Shown: positions 45,815 through 57,858, numbered from the stretch's first letter. The stretch: 64,000 bases of DNA from Trichopria drosophilae (GCA_030407085.1 CM059582.1:47763001-47827000); one strand, 5' to 3'. Notes: generated by a model not told the origin, from the sequence alone. Numbers and translations: made by a program.

Positions 45815-46889
45815 TATATGACCTTGGTATTATTACTACCGATTTATAATCAATTTAATAATTACATGACTTTATTTAATTTTTTTACTTAAAACAGCTG
45901 CAAGCATTCAAAACGAATAAAGTTCCCTTACATTGCTAGTTATGAATTTCATTTACCTAACCCGCAAAAAGAACCATATACTTTGGAATTCAGAAAGATT
46001 CGAGGGAATAAAACAAAATGTTATTTTCAATTCCGTTGGATGCAATTTTTCCAGGAATTCATAAGAATTGGGAAGAAACAGAAATAAATATTTTATATTC
46101 CCCTAAATTCCAATAAACAGGACCAGAATCAGGGTCAGAAATTAAATATATATTATATACGTCTATTAGTCATACAAGTATCGTACAGAATATGTAAAGT
46201 TTTATTACATAAAAGAAAATAATTTAATAGATAGTTTTGTGAGCATACAATCATGAATGTTTTGAGTAGAAATTTTATGGAAATTACATAAAAATCTTAT
46301 TACAATAAGGTCAGTTTTCATATAAATCGCAAACATTGTCGAATAGTGTTTGCGTAACATAGTGCGAGTCAGCGAGTACTATACGACATTTATGTGAAAT
46401 TTACAAGGTACTTTTTTTAATGTGATTCTCATGAGAATCTTACCTAAAATTTTTCACAGGCATCCCCCAAAAGCTCATGAAATAAACAGAATTCAGGTTT
46501 TGAATTTTCGCAAGAGATTCTGTCTTCGCTGAACCTTTGTGAATCTTTTTATTCCTTTATTACATTTCATTTATTTCAAGAAATTGGAAACTTATGATTT
46601 ACATTCCTGTAAATACATCTCCAATTCTTTTATAAATATGAAAGAGAAAACGGATTTTGAAAAATTATTTCTTGCAAAATATAAAATGCAGTCGAAACGA
46701 GGAATTTTTAAACTGACACACTGTAACATCGATAATTTTAAATTCTAGAAAACTTTATACGTATCTCTATGTTTACTCTTAAGTTTAGTAAAATTTCTTG
46801 TTCACTTTTCTTTGTTTTTCTGTAATAATACATTTAAACAAATCTTTTTTAGCATCGACCATTGAAAAATAAAATTTATAGTTTTGGTA

Positions 46890-47125
46890 TTAATGGTCTG
46901 TTATAAAAATAAGAATAATAATAAAAAATAATGGATAATATAAAAGAAAATTTAAATAATAAAATTCAATAAGTTGATGTTTATACCCTAATTCGGATCC
47001 TCTTCAGAAAGAAGGAACTATATTGAAATTATTTAAATTTTCTTTTATTATCCACTATTTTTTATTATATTTCTTATTTGTTATTATTATTCTTATTTTT
47101 ATAACAGAACATTATAATACCTCCT
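46890..47125. repeat. AT-rich hairpin with CTTCAGAAAGAAGG tip
   Basis: Arms ATAAAAATAAGAATAATAAT...AAAAGAAAATTTAAATAA and the inverse enclose CGGATCCTCTTCAGAAAGAA. No coding capacity. Confidence 0.5.
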
Positions 47126-47650
47126 GTAATAAATTGCAATGTGAAAAATTAAAAAAGTTGAATCGAACAACTTACTGTTAAAAAAAAAAGAAAAAATACC
47201 ATTTCACTTATGAAATGTACGGAAAAGAATAATATTAACTGATATTTACAATTATACACTATAAATTTTATATTTACGCTTAAAATTATTGTTAGACATT
47301 ACGAAAGTTATGCTTAAAAAGATATTTGCAAATGTCTCATTTAAATCGATTTAGTATTCGAATATATGCACAATATGTCTAAAAAATCCACAAAAATTGG
47401 ATTTCCTCAAAAATCTCCTTAGATTTTGTTTTAAATTTAAGACTTCAAATTATCGGTAGACATCACACAAAATATTTCTGATAGCCCACTGTAATTTATA
47501 TATTCAAGTACCAAAATTAATTTTTGTTTACTTAACTTTCTTAATTCCTTTGTGTTACTCGCAAATACTGTACGATTCATGTCAAACAGTGCTCATCGAT
47601 ACACCCCTGATGAGTACCTCGAGGATAAGTCGAAATTTTGGGCCTGTATT

Positions 47651-47828
47651 CCCAGTAAACGAAAACAAATAGAAAGTTAAAAATACGAATTGAAATGAAT
47701 TCAAGTGAATTAAAATGAATTAAAACGCATGAAAATGATTAATTGAATCCACTTTTTAATTCATTTCAATTCACTTGAATTCATTTGAATTCGTATTTTT
47801 ATCTTTCTATTCGTTTTCGTTTACTGGG
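47651..47828. mobile_element. CCCAGTAAACGAAAACAAAT palindromic MITE, copy 2
   Basis: A ~178-bp near-palindrome closely matching 45,386-45,552 over the left arm and centre, with a perfect CCCAGTAAACGAAAAC end on both sides. Confidence 0.85.
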
Positions 47829-48509
47829 TTGTTTTTAACAAAATATATTGGACTAAAATGGCCATTTATGTATAGAATTTATTTTATTATTATTATTAAC
47901 TTTTGTGATGGATATCTCTGATAAAAAGTACCAAGAAACAAGAATGTAAACTTATTACTCGAAATAAATTTACTCAGAGACGATTCGTCGAATTGAATTG
48001 TGAGTACGTCAGAAAAGAATTCCGAATTATTAAAAAACTGAATTTCCGTATATATCCTATTCAATTATTTCAATTGTTTATTTCGTTGGCTGGAGAAATC
48101 TATTCAATTTTATGACTCGAAATTCGATCGATGGACTGATCTCTAAACTCTTAAAAATATTCTCGGAAAAAGTTAAATTGAGAATGAAAAGTTAAGTTAT
48201 CAATATATTAAACATAATGTTATTAAATGATATCTTTATCAAATTAAAACGATCACAGAGTTGTATTTATTAATACAAGTTAGCTACCACATATCGATAA
48301 TTAAAAACATTTAAAATGGCATAAAACCTTCTATACACGCAAATCGTACAGCGCTTTATACCTACAATGTCTCAGGTGATAGACCGTACAGAACTATATT
48401 GAAAATTAATGACTCGGAACAGATTGTCGTAGCATTTACAAAGGGTGTACGATATAATAGACTATTCCCTTAAGGACAATGTGTCAAGTGGGTCAAAGCA
48501 TATTCCATA

Positions 48510-48730
48510 TACAGTAGGACCTCTCTTATTCAAATTGTCCAGCCTCTCTTATTCTAATCGTTCCCCCACAAGTCTTCTCCCACTATCACACGAAAAGTCA
48601 ACGAAAAATATTGTCCACCAATCACAAGCTCGCAAGCAAAGTAAGTGAGGGTAAGGGGAAAATTAGAATAAGAGAGGTTAGCGCCATCTTGAAAAACTTT
48701 ACTAATTAGAATAAGAGAGGTCCTACTGTA
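48510..48730. mobile_element. CAGTA-type MITE, TIR CAGTAGGACCTCTCTTATTC
   Basis: Near-perfect TA-flanked inverted ends; interior holds GCGCCATCTTGAAAAAC, a block also found in the 58.4-kb relative (inverted). Confidence 0.85.
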
Positions 48731-48739
48731 CAAGATTTT

Positions 48740-49580
48740 GCATACACGCAAAGAAATTTGAAGTTAATGCGACAGCATTTTGGGAAGTAGTAGTTACCGC
48801 ACAGATTCTGACGAATTTGAAATGACAATTACAATTCGAATTCGTTAAAAAGAAAATTTGTATAAACAGATCCAATTTTATTACACCTTTTTGAATAGTT
48901 ATTCATAATTTTCCGATTATGTTGTTATTAATAATTATTTGTAATGATCTATAAACGTTGTCGAAACGGAAAAACTTGGTACTTTTTTTCATTGTAAAGC
49001 TGCCGTATTGAAAACAGTGCAAGATACACTAAAAATGCACTGAACCTTTTTTATAGGGCACAAAATTTCCTAAAAAAAAGTCAGCGAGGGCCCTAGTCTA
49101 AAGTTAATAGATTATCCATAAATAACGCTGGAATGTTGTTTTATAAGTTAATTATGAATATTTTGGAATTTTTGTAAAATATGAGACATATTCCATCGTT
49201 GCTCGTGGCTAAGCTATTAACTTTAATCTAGGGCCCTCGCTGACTTTTTCGTAGGAAATTTTGTGCTCTACAAAAAAGTTTGAGTGCAATTTTAGTGTAT
49301 CTTGCACTGTTTTCGATACGGAAGCTTTAGAATGAAAAAAGTACCAAGTTTTTCCGTTTCAACGTTTATAGATCATTAAAATTAATTATTAATAATTAAA
49401 TAGTCGGAAAATTATGAATAACTATTTAAAAAGGTGTAATAAAATTGTATTCGTTCATACAAATTTTCTTTTTAACGATTTCGAATTTTAACCGCCATTT
49501 GAAATTCGTCAGAAATCGTGCGGTAGCTGTTACTTCCTTGAGCAGTGACATTTACTTCAAAATTCGTTCCGTGTATACAC
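48740..49580. mobile_element. 840-bp foldback element
   Basis: Two arms of ~400 bp centred near 49,158. Matching blocks include AGTCAGCGAGGGCCCTAG against its inverse at about 49,225, AAACGGAAAAACTTGGTAC, GTGCAAGATACACTAAAAAT and AAGAAAATTTGTATAAAC. Arms are diverged; no ORF. Confidence 0.8.
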
Positions 49581-49748
49581 AAACAGAAACAAATAAGAGT
49601 ATTTTATTGAAAATGTATAATTTAAAAAAGTAATTTTTTAATTTTATGATCTTCAAACGCTTACTAAAACTAGGTACTATTCTACAAAAGGGTTATTAAA
49701 TAATGACTTAGATTATTTTTCAATAAAATATTTTATTGAAGTAACAAA

Positions 49749-50410
49749 TTAATCAGATTTTTTCGTAGGACGAGTCTTCTTTGCTGGCAAAGGTTTCTGC
49801 GATCGGAGTACAGCACTAGCACGACGAAGAGCAGCCTGTGAATAATAATCATGTTAAAAAACTAAAGTTTCACTAATATTCTGCATTAAATGAAAAACAA
49901 ACTTTAATAATTTTCGTAATAAAACTTTTCATAACTAAATATCTATTCCGAATTTCATAAAATTGATAAAACTACTGCAGTTAACTAAATTAGAGATATA
50001 TAAACCTTTGTAAGGTCCTTTCGGTATTTGTTAGCATTAAGAAGAGTCTTCAACTTGTGAAGCGAGCGACGAGCACCATGTTTCATCGTTCTCCTAACAG
50101 TCGCCTTGGCAGGCTTGTTGATGGCCTTTGCCTTTTTGTACACAACTGTGAATCCCTTTTGGTCAGGTGTATCAATAATGCCAATGCTCTTCCGGTGGAT
50201 AAGACCAGAGTAACGGTAACTGCTCAGATTTGTTAGGTTATTTGGTTCCTACAATAAAAACAAAATTGAATTATCACTTATAAATTTCACCTAAGATTCA
50301 ATTAGTTCCAATATGCAAGTACTCACTTTTGAGAAAGGCTTGTTGATATTGCGCTTCTTAAGAAGGAAGGCATTATTGTTACGAATGATCATCCAGTTCA
50401 AGTGAGACAT
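49749..50410 (-). CDS. RpL28: Ribosomal protein L28 (eL28), three coding exons
   Basis: Structural protein of the large cytoplasmic ribosomal subunit. Coding exons are 50327-50410 ([20 protein letters not shown]...), 50006-50248 ([20 protein letters not shown] ... [20 protein letters not shown]) and 49749-49835 ([20 protein letters not shown], ending TKKSD). Junctions are phase 0 and the total is 414 nt, 137 residues plus stop, the same length as human RPL28. Family hallmarks are the N-terminal [22 protein letters not shown] and the basic tail [14 protein letters not shown]. The first coding exon extends to 50,420 with a 10-nt leader stretch after an acceptor, and a further non-coding exon lies upstream at 50,758. 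Codon choice is visibly richer in G/C at third positions than HEATR5B, as expected for a highly expressed gene. Confidence 0.97.
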
Positions 50411-50757
50411 CTTGACCGATCTGAAATGTAATGAAAATTTGTAACGAGTCGGATATTAGTAATGCTTTCTGCGTATCTACACATAGAGGAGAACTGTCAA
50501 ATATTTATAATTATAGAAATTAGAAAGAAAAAAGGGAGGTAAACAAATTCTCTTTCACATTTACGAGTTGGAACGAACATAACCTCAATTTTTAAGATAC
50601 ACGCCACGTGCTGTTCTCAATAAAACGATAGAATATTTTTAACAATTACTCACTAAAATAAAACGGAAAAAAAGTGTTTTTACATTCAGTTTCGAAATTC
50701 CAACTTACAAAATTAGTTTTAACAAATTTTACAAAAACGTGGAAATTATGTACTCAC

Positions 50758-50796
50758 TGCTTGTAAAAGCGGATGTCGAAAAAGAAAGAGGAAAGC
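50758..50796 (-). promoter_or_regulatory. RpL28: RpL28 leader exon with TOP-type initiator
   Basis: On the minus strand a long pyrimidine run (CTTTCCTCTTTCTTTTTC, plus-strand 50,779-50,796) is followed by GACATCCGCTTTTACAAGCA and a canonical donor GTGAGTA at 50,757. A 5' terminal oligopyrimidine start followed by a tiny non-coding exon is the usual arrangement of animal ribosomal-protein genes and would put the gene under TOR/LARP1 translational control. The intron to the next exon is 50,421-50,757. Confidence 0.8.
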
Positions 50797-51057
50797 CCAA
50801 AACGAATAGATGATGAGACTCGACGCTCGACACTAAAAACAGCGCCATCTAAGATGAAAATGTTTAACGTGGATTCCCAATAAACGCGCCTGACTACTGG
50901 TTATCTAATAGCTGACTTTTTAAAGTCATCTTTTTGTCTTACTTTTAAGGTGCCTTTAAGTCACATGTGTGGCACGCTTTCATAGTTACCTTTCAAACGG
51001 CAACTAAAAGGCAGCCATTTTCAGATGCGCTTAAATGCGCATGAAAAATGATAATAC

Positions 51058-51504
51058 TACAGTAGTTCTCCCTTATTCTAATTTCCCATATTCTAATTTC
51101 TTCTCTTATTGCAATTTTTTCCCTTGTCGTATTCTAATATTTCCCCTCACGCGTTCTCCCCACCACGCCTACCGCTTTATGTGCATGTGTAGAATGTAAG
51201 TACATATATGTATAGGTACGGTATGTATGCATGCGTATGCCTTATAGGAGGAATGAAAACATAACCCTTAAATAAAATTATTTGTACACATCCGTAAATT
51301 GATCGATGTGTCACAGTGGTTTGTATGTAAATTATTCACGTTGAATGTTTGGATAAAGGCAAAGGTACTTATTTATGTTGAATGTTTGGAGAAAAAAGTG
51401 AAACAAGAATTTGAGTAGTGGGGGAGAGGAGAAAATTAGAATAAGGGAAAAAGGCCGCCATCTTGCCTGACTGGACAAATTAGAATAAGGGGAGAACTAC
51501 TGTA
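51058..51504. mobile_element. CAGTA-type MITE, TIR CAGTAGTTCTCCCTTATTC
   Basis: TA-flanked inverted ends CAGTAGTTCTCCC(C)TTATTCTAATTT on both sides, non-coding, nested in the CCCAATAAACG element. Confidence 0.8.
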
Positions 51505-51716
51505 GTTACCTTTATGTAGTTATCCGTCATATATGTCTGAAATATATCTTTCGGATAATTGAAACTGTAACTTTACGTTACATAAAAAATTCTATCTCGA
51601 CGTCATAATTTTTGGATACACTTAAGGGCCGTTAGATAGCGAACTATAAAACTTTCTCGCAAGTACAAGTGTGTGGTATACCTATAAAATCCGTTTATCT
51701 AACATATGCATATATG

Positions 51717-51996
51717 TACAGTAGTCCCCATCTTAAGATATACGGTCGATTCTTTCAAAATGGCGGAAATTTATCCAAAGTTATAGCCCCTCGCTATCCC
51801 CACTTTCGTAACTCTGTTTATATCTGTGCAATGAGTGCTTCTGTATGTGTGTAAAATGAAGCGAGTGTGTCTCAGTGAAATAATGTGGTGGGAAGGAGAG
51901 GAAGAAAACGGTATAACTTTGGACAAGTAAAATATATAACTTGGGATATATCGATACCTTTGGGCGGTATAACATAGGGGGGGGGGGGCTACTGCA
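51717..51996. mobile_element. CAGTA-type MITE, end CAGTAGTCCCCATCTTAAG
   Basis: The left part (GATATACGGTCGATTCTTTC, AAAATGGCGGAAATTTATCC, CCCCTCGCTATCCCCACTTT) matches the element entering at 63,873. The right end has expanded to a run of 12-13 G before CTACTG. Confidence 0.65.
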
Positions 51997-52491
51997 TGTT
52001 AATATCCCAATAGAAATACATAGATAACAGAATTGCATCTTTCAGATAACTCGAAATAGATGCTCGGAATGCTCTATCTAGGTTACCATCCCAATAAATA
52101 ACTGAAATGTATATATTTGTGATATACTATATATTTTTCATAAATCTGAAAATAGTCACCTTTTAGACAACTTTCAGTTACCTATGTACAACTAAAAGTC
52201 ACCTTTCAGTCACTAAAAGTTACCGTAAAGGCGGGACATTAGTCAACTATTTATTAACATTATAGGTGCCTTTTAAGTCATCCTCAGTAGTTATCGGCCA
52301 TCTATTCCACGTTACCTGAACGGCATTTTTCAGTTACCTGCATGTTTATTGGGTCAGAATTAATCAAATAAATAACTAGGAATGTAACCAGAATTTTCTG
52401 TACTGATTTCAGAAGAGGGTAGCGTGGTCGATCTGGTGACAAAAGGGTGCCATTCTGCTGATGAGAGAATGCGAATGATTTTCAGACAGAT

Positions 52492-53607
52492 CCCAGTAAA
52501 CGAAAAAAGATTAAAAGTGATTCAAAATTTTTAATCCCTTTTTTGTTGGTATTGAAATTAAAAAAATTCTATCTTTTTTAATCCCATATAATCCCAAATC
52601 AATAAATTAAAAAAAAAGCAGAGACGCTTCGACCGAGAATCAAACCACGGTCCTCTGCGCAGCAAGTTCGAAGCGCAACCACTCGAACAAATTCACTGTT
52701 GTCAAATAATGAAAAAATAACGAATAGTTGAAACAGAAAGTAGATTATTTTTCTACGTGTTTATATAATAATGTATTCGGGCAGGCTAAAATACATTAAA
52801 TATGTACCACAATTCACAGCGAAATTTCACTGAATTATTTACTTTAAAAACAATCGAAACAAAGAGTTGGTCGTTTTCTGCGTGTATATAAAATAACAGA
52901 AATACATAAAACATTTTTTTAATTTTACGTTTCTCGCTCGAAAATATGTTGTTTCGAATTTTAGTTATATGAAACAAAAGTTAATTTACATATAATTTTA
53001 TGAACTCGTGCATCTATTCAATGATCATTATTTATGTGTTTAATAATTTTATCATAATAGTAAATTCAGTATATTCACTGAACACAATTCCAAATTTGGT
53101 ATCCGTTGGGATAAGTTTTAATGTTTGGAATCGTTGGTATTCAAGATGGATCCATAATATATCCTTTGCAATTCTGAAGCTGGAATTCAAAATTAATTTA
53201 GGGTCATGGTTATTCAAGGAAATTCATTAAAATGAGTTTGAATTCCAAATATGGAATACAGTGGAATTAATTTTGAAGTGGTAATTGATGGATTTCGAGG
53301 GGATTCAGTAATACATTCTTTTATGCCATATTTGGTGGTGAATGGTATTTTTTAATGGGAGGAATTAGAGGAGATTCAATGAGATATTTTTTAATTCTAC
53401 ATCTTGTATTCGCTGGAATTCATTTTGATGGCCGTTTGTAGAACGGCATTTGAGAGGATTCAATAAGTCAAAATTCTTTTCATAATTGGGGTTTTATTGG
53501 GATTAAAAATTATTCCAATACCTTGAAGAAAATGGGATAAAAACAATCAAATTTTAATCTCCATTAATCCCCTTTTAATACCTTTCAATCTTTTCTCGTT
53601 TACTGGG
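52492..53607. mobile_element. Long CCCAGTAAACGAAAA-ended element
   Basis: Ends CCCAGTAAACGAAAAAAGAT and, inverted, CCCAGTAAACGAGAAAAGAT. Sub-terminal TTTTTAATCCC/GGGATTAAAA blocks are also inverted. The 1.1-kb interior has no gene. Confidence 0.75.
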
Positions 53608-54074
53608 ATAATATATTAGTGTTGTAAGCCCCATCATCTGCCTCCGCTGAAATTTAGTAGAATTTAGAATGTAAAAACACCCTAGAACCCTCTTAAACGT
53701 GCGTAGTTCGAAAAATGACATCCATGAGACTTCGTTCAGACGAGCTGAGACGTTATAATACCGAAGAAAATGTTCGTCTCTTATATGAGGCCCCACGACA
53801 GAAGGTATATTTTTTGTCTGTTATCCCTGGCGAAAAAACAATTAATGTGCAAATGTTTCTGTAATTTTTCTGAATTTTTAAATATGAAACAATTTGCAGA
53901 GAACCTGACGAAATATTTGAAGAGAAAATGTTCTATATCATTTTGACAAAAGCTTTTCTTGGATTATTTTTTTAACTGCCTTTTGTTTTTATGCAATTTT
54001 TCGGCAAAAGCAATCTGCCAAGAAATCGCGGAGAACTTTAAGTAAATATTTGAAGAAATTGTAGAGAAACGGGG

Positions 54075-54480
54075 CCATGCATATAGCTTACTTTTCTCTT
54101 CAGCTAATCCGCAATTTTCTTGCAACAGCCGAATGTTGTGTAATTGCAGAGAAGTTGAAGAGAAATCACGACGAAAGACAAAAGAAACAGGATCTGAGGA
54201 GATCTACAGAGAACTGACAGGAATATTAAAGATAATTAAAAATAAAGATAAAACTAAACTAAACGCATTCCTTAAGGAATTTCCTTCTCTCTATATTCTC
54301 CGCAATTTTGCTGCAAGACTAATGTGCAGAGAAATTGCAAGAAATTTGCAGAAAGAATGCGATAAAACTGCAGAAAAACAGAGCTAGGCATATTGCTAGC
54401 TTTTTCTCTTCTACTTGTTCGGAATTTCGTTGCAAAACAGATCTGCAGAGATGCTGGAAATAAGCTGAAGAGAAAAACTC
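54075..54480. repeat. Irregular repeats of a CTTCTC/TGCAGAGAA-rich unit
   Basis: A ~90-bp unit with TTTTCTCTTC...CGCAATTTTCTTGCAAC...TGCAGAGAAGTTGAAGAGAA at 54,085-54,170 recurs, diverged, at about 54,270-54,350 and 54,400-54,480; weaker matches extend from 53,850 and to 55,290-55,570. No gene. Confidence 0.45.
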
Positions 54481-54910
54481 CATTTTCGTTTTTATTAGAT
54501 ACGTGCTGAATAAATTGTTAAGACTGCTTAAAAGTACTCTAAGGAATTCGAATTTGTATATAATTGTATATTTTAGATTTAGTATTCGAATTCTTCATAC
54601 CTTTATCTCCACGCGTTTCGTTTGTTATCTTTACAAATAAAGTATATAAAAATAAAAGTCATTAGAAGATACATCAATTGTTGTCCGAAGTGTTTCGTCA
54701 TTCCACGTATATTTTTTTTCCAATACTTTTTAACAGCTTTAATCAAGACATTTTGATTGTGTTTCATGACAATGTCACGTCGATATTCTGAAGATCAGAC
54801 TCAGGTTGATGCTTCAATGATCTCCGAAATGCTGACCGTAATGATTCGGGAGACCTCTGCCACGAGTGCACCCATTCCATCACCTATGACTCCGCTTTCT
54901 ACTACCAATC

Positions 54911-55036
54911 TACACCCAGCGAATTTAATTCGCACGGGGAGTTACCTCGGATTTCTCTGTTTCTCACATTAAGATATATATGTAAAAACAAGGACGACTG
55001 CGGGTTTCCCCGTGCGAATTAAATTCGTTAGGTGTA
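54911..55036. repeat. Short hairpin, 29-nt arms
   Basis: Left arm 54,911-54,939 and right arm 55,008-55,036 are inverse copies over CGAATTTAATTCGCACGGGG with one or two mismatches; loop ~70 nt. Flanking open frames (54,757-54,972 plus; 55,151-54,969 minus) are unrecognised relics. Confidence 0.55.
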
Positions 55037-55799
55037 ACATTCGTAACCTTAACACCTGCGATAGTTCCTCTCCTGGTTCCAGACTCAGGAGGGCTGCAAC
55101 AATTAGAAATGCGTCTGATGAACAGTCATCATGCTGAGATTCGTTCGACACTTAAAGATTTTGTATCCAACAGATTATAACCTCTCCTCTCTCCATTAGA
55201 GCTGAATAAATTATTAAGCCTGCTTAAAAGTATAATAAATATAATAATAAAATATTGAAAACTTTATTTCCTTTATACCGCTGTACAATTAATGTCATAT
55301 TTTCTCCTCTACTCCTCTACAATTTTTCTGCACATCGCCTTCACGGCCAAATGTCGAAGCCGCGGAAAGGACAAAAATATCTACTGGTAGACGTTTATTT
55401 CTATTTATGTATTTGAAACTATGTCAAATTTACTTCTCAATTTCTCTGCACACATCATTTGCAGCAAATTTTCGGAGAAGCGGAAGAAAAAAAAACATAA
55501 TATACGTATGACTCTGTTATTCTAAAATTTTATCCTGAATGTCTCTGAATACCGTTTTGCGGCAGAACTGCGAAGACAAAATGTGGAAATTTTTCTAACA
55601 GAATATCCCGGCTCCATCGATAATTCATTAACATTTACTCTTATAAAGTTATTCTTAAATTATTGTAAATCACCCGGATAACATTCTGACAATGAACTCA
55701 TATACGCTACGTGATGCGTGGCTTATTATTGTGTATCTCACTATGAAATCACGCGCGTGAGTTCACGTGAAATATGTTCGTGGTCAGCCCCTTAGGATT

Positions 55800-56600
55800 G
55801 TGCTCTGCCCAGCGGCAATTGCTTGGCAGTCCAAAGCGTTGTTACCGAGCCCTTTAGTGGTTTTGGTTGCTGGGCATCTGAAGTAGATCTGCGAGTTATC
55901 ACCGAAAAGCATGTACTTAGTATGCATAAGAATACGACTCAGGTCATTGCGAGGTCATTTAGGTCAAGAACTGAACCTTGGGACCTGCCATTACTGGCAA
56001 TAATCCAGTTGGAAAGACAAGCATTCTCACGCAAAACTGCATTCGTTCAGTGAGATAACTGGTGAGCCATTGAATGACCGGATGAGAACATACAAAATCA
56101 AAGAGTTTATAGATTAAAAGATCATGCGGGACAGTGTTGAAAGCCTGGCTAAATTCGAAGAGGGCAAGGATGGTCACCATCCGATGATCAATGCCTTTGC
56201 TAATGCCATCAAGTACAACGAGAAGATTAGTTTGAGTATTAAAATGGGATCTAAATTCAGATTGGAATTTATTCAAGAAGTTATTACTGTTAAGGTACGA
56301 AATGAGCTGGTTCTAGATTAGTCGTTTGAGGTACTTTGACGCCTGGCAAAAGTTTGCGATCGGCCTAGTGTCGTCATATTTGCGGACATTTACGAGGCAA
56401 CAATAGTGGCAGAGAGAGCGGGGTGGGCATTGGACGTTGCACATAATTGGCATACGGAGAAACTTAAGTTTGTCACACCAACTGTTTGATGGGGACCCAA
56501 GAGCATAGTCGATTGCTATTTTTGTTTGACTAACACAGTCGGATTCAAATCCAGTAATTTGCACAAATTGAAGTACTGTGTCAAGCTTAACCAAAGTCCC
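55800..56600 (-). pseudogene. Dead LINE reverse transcriptase
   Basis: Two minus-strand frames together cover the reverse-transcriptase core. 56,594-56,313 ends with TRPIANFCQASKYLKRLI (the RPISxLxxLSKxxERL block); after a frame change 56,290-55,959 reads NNFLNKFQSEFRSHFNTQTN and ALFEFSQAFNTVPHDLL, where motif A has lost a catalytic Asp (FDFSKAFD-type to FEFSQAFN). Motif B is degraded to SQGSVLDL, and motif C reads FGDNSQIYF in place of FADDxQIY. It cannot be active. Confidence 0.8.
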
Positions 56601-56759
56601 ACCTTCTTCCGGGGTCTCGTATTCGTCTCAAGTCACAAGACTTTTCGAGCTGGGAAAACCGTGGGAGGAAGAATATTACTTACGCGGGGTATGAAATATG
56701 ACTTAAGAGGGCCATATGGCCTAAGAGGGTATGACTTAAAAGGGTGACTACTGTACATT

Positions 56760-57500
56760 CCAAATTTCGTCACCGAAGCAGCAGAGCTGACGGATCTGCT
56801 GAGTTCAAAGAGTCGTTTTCGTTGAACCAAGGAGGCTGAGAGAACATTCATCAGAATAAAGGAACTGCTAACACGTCCGATGGAGCTGTTACGACCACAT
56901 CCGGTCCTTCCATTCCTTCTGCAGACTAATTCTAGTAAAATTGGCATGGGTGCCGTTTTGTTTCAATCATTTGTTATGCCAGCGCTAAATTCAACGCTAC
57001 AGAAAGTCGGTACCACGGTAACGAATAGGAGGTTATTTGGAGGATAAGCCGTTTACGCTACGGACCGATAATAGTGTACTTACGTGGCTGGAACGGTTTA
57101 AAGACGATCGGGCCAAACTAACTCGCTGGACATTACTACTCCAGGAGTTCACATTTACCCTAAAGCATTGCCTTGGAAAACAGAATGAGCTACCATAGGC
57201 CCTTTCTAGACGTCCCCACGGGAGTTCCAATAGAGCAATTGTGAACGAAGAAAGAATTCCCCCTCCAAATATTGATCGGCAACTTGTGGAAGAAAAACCA
57301 GTAGGGTTCTTATCATCCATCAATAATTTAACAGACGAATTGCGCGTTCTCCGGCAAAAAGATGTTAAAATTAGTAATATTGTAGAAAGTTTTTTAGCGA
57401 TCAAAGAGCAAGACAGCCTGAACGCGAGGGAACATCATCTCGATCTCGAATTTGGTTACCATTATCACCGTGGTTTTAATCCATTCTCTTACTAATACCC
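56760..57500 (+). pseudogene. Dead Gypsy-type pol fragment (RT end, RNase H, linker to integrase)
   Basis: Plus-strand frames show AAELTDLLSSKSRFR, a stop where the family has the Trp of FxWT, TKEAERTFIRIKELL, HPVLPFLLQTNSSKIGMGAV (RNase H start), SAKFNATESRYHGNE, then after a deletion/frameshift YLEDKPFTLRTDNSVLTWLE, RWTLLLQEFTFTLKH and GKQNELP-stop-ALSRRP. The last 85 codons (57,241-57,495) are open and correspond to the spacer before integrase. No LTRs, gag or integrase core are visible next to it, so this is an isolated relic. Confidence 0.82.
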
Positions 57501-57858
57501 GTTAGAAGAAGAAGGCAAAAATATAACCTTTCCTTTACCCCCCCCCCCTCCTTAAATTATCCCTTCAATGATAATTACAAAATATATCTTCTTTTCAGAG
57601 CCCAAATGTCAGAAATAAACCGAAGTGCCCTATACGGGAAAGTGTTGATATAGTTGAAAGTTCTTGAATGGAATTTGCTATAGCAAATTGAGATTTCATG
57701 CAAATTCAACAATTTAAGAAAAATCTTAAAATATGTGGGCACAATACTAATACTCGTATTGGCCGGGAAATCTTTCACGCTAATATTTAGGTGTAATTGG
57801 TTGGAATGATATAATACACTGACACACTCCCATTAATTTAGTAGCATTTTTCCATAAT

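Larger units (their letters stand above)
44331..49748. other. Intergenic region between HEATR5B and RpL28
   Basis: No ORF with family features. 44,440-45,050 is built from loose GAATTAAAA/TTTTAATTCC words; 45.3-45.8, 47.65-47.83 and 48.5-49.6 kb hold the foldback elements listed. Confidence 0.5.
50876..52353. mobile_element. CCCAATAAACG-ended element interrupted by two MITEs
   Basis: Ends CCCAATAAACGCGCCTGACT and, inverted, CCCAATAAACATGCAGGTAA; sub-terminal blocks about AAAAGTCACCTTT/AGGTAACT recur inverted. Two CAGTA-type MITEs (51,058-51,504 and 51,717-51,996) have jumped into it. It begins 80 bp upstream of the RpL28 start. Confidence 0.65.

Noticed and set aside
57033..57404. 123-codon minus-strand ORF
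   Set aside because: Antisense of the Gypsy RNase H/linker relic.
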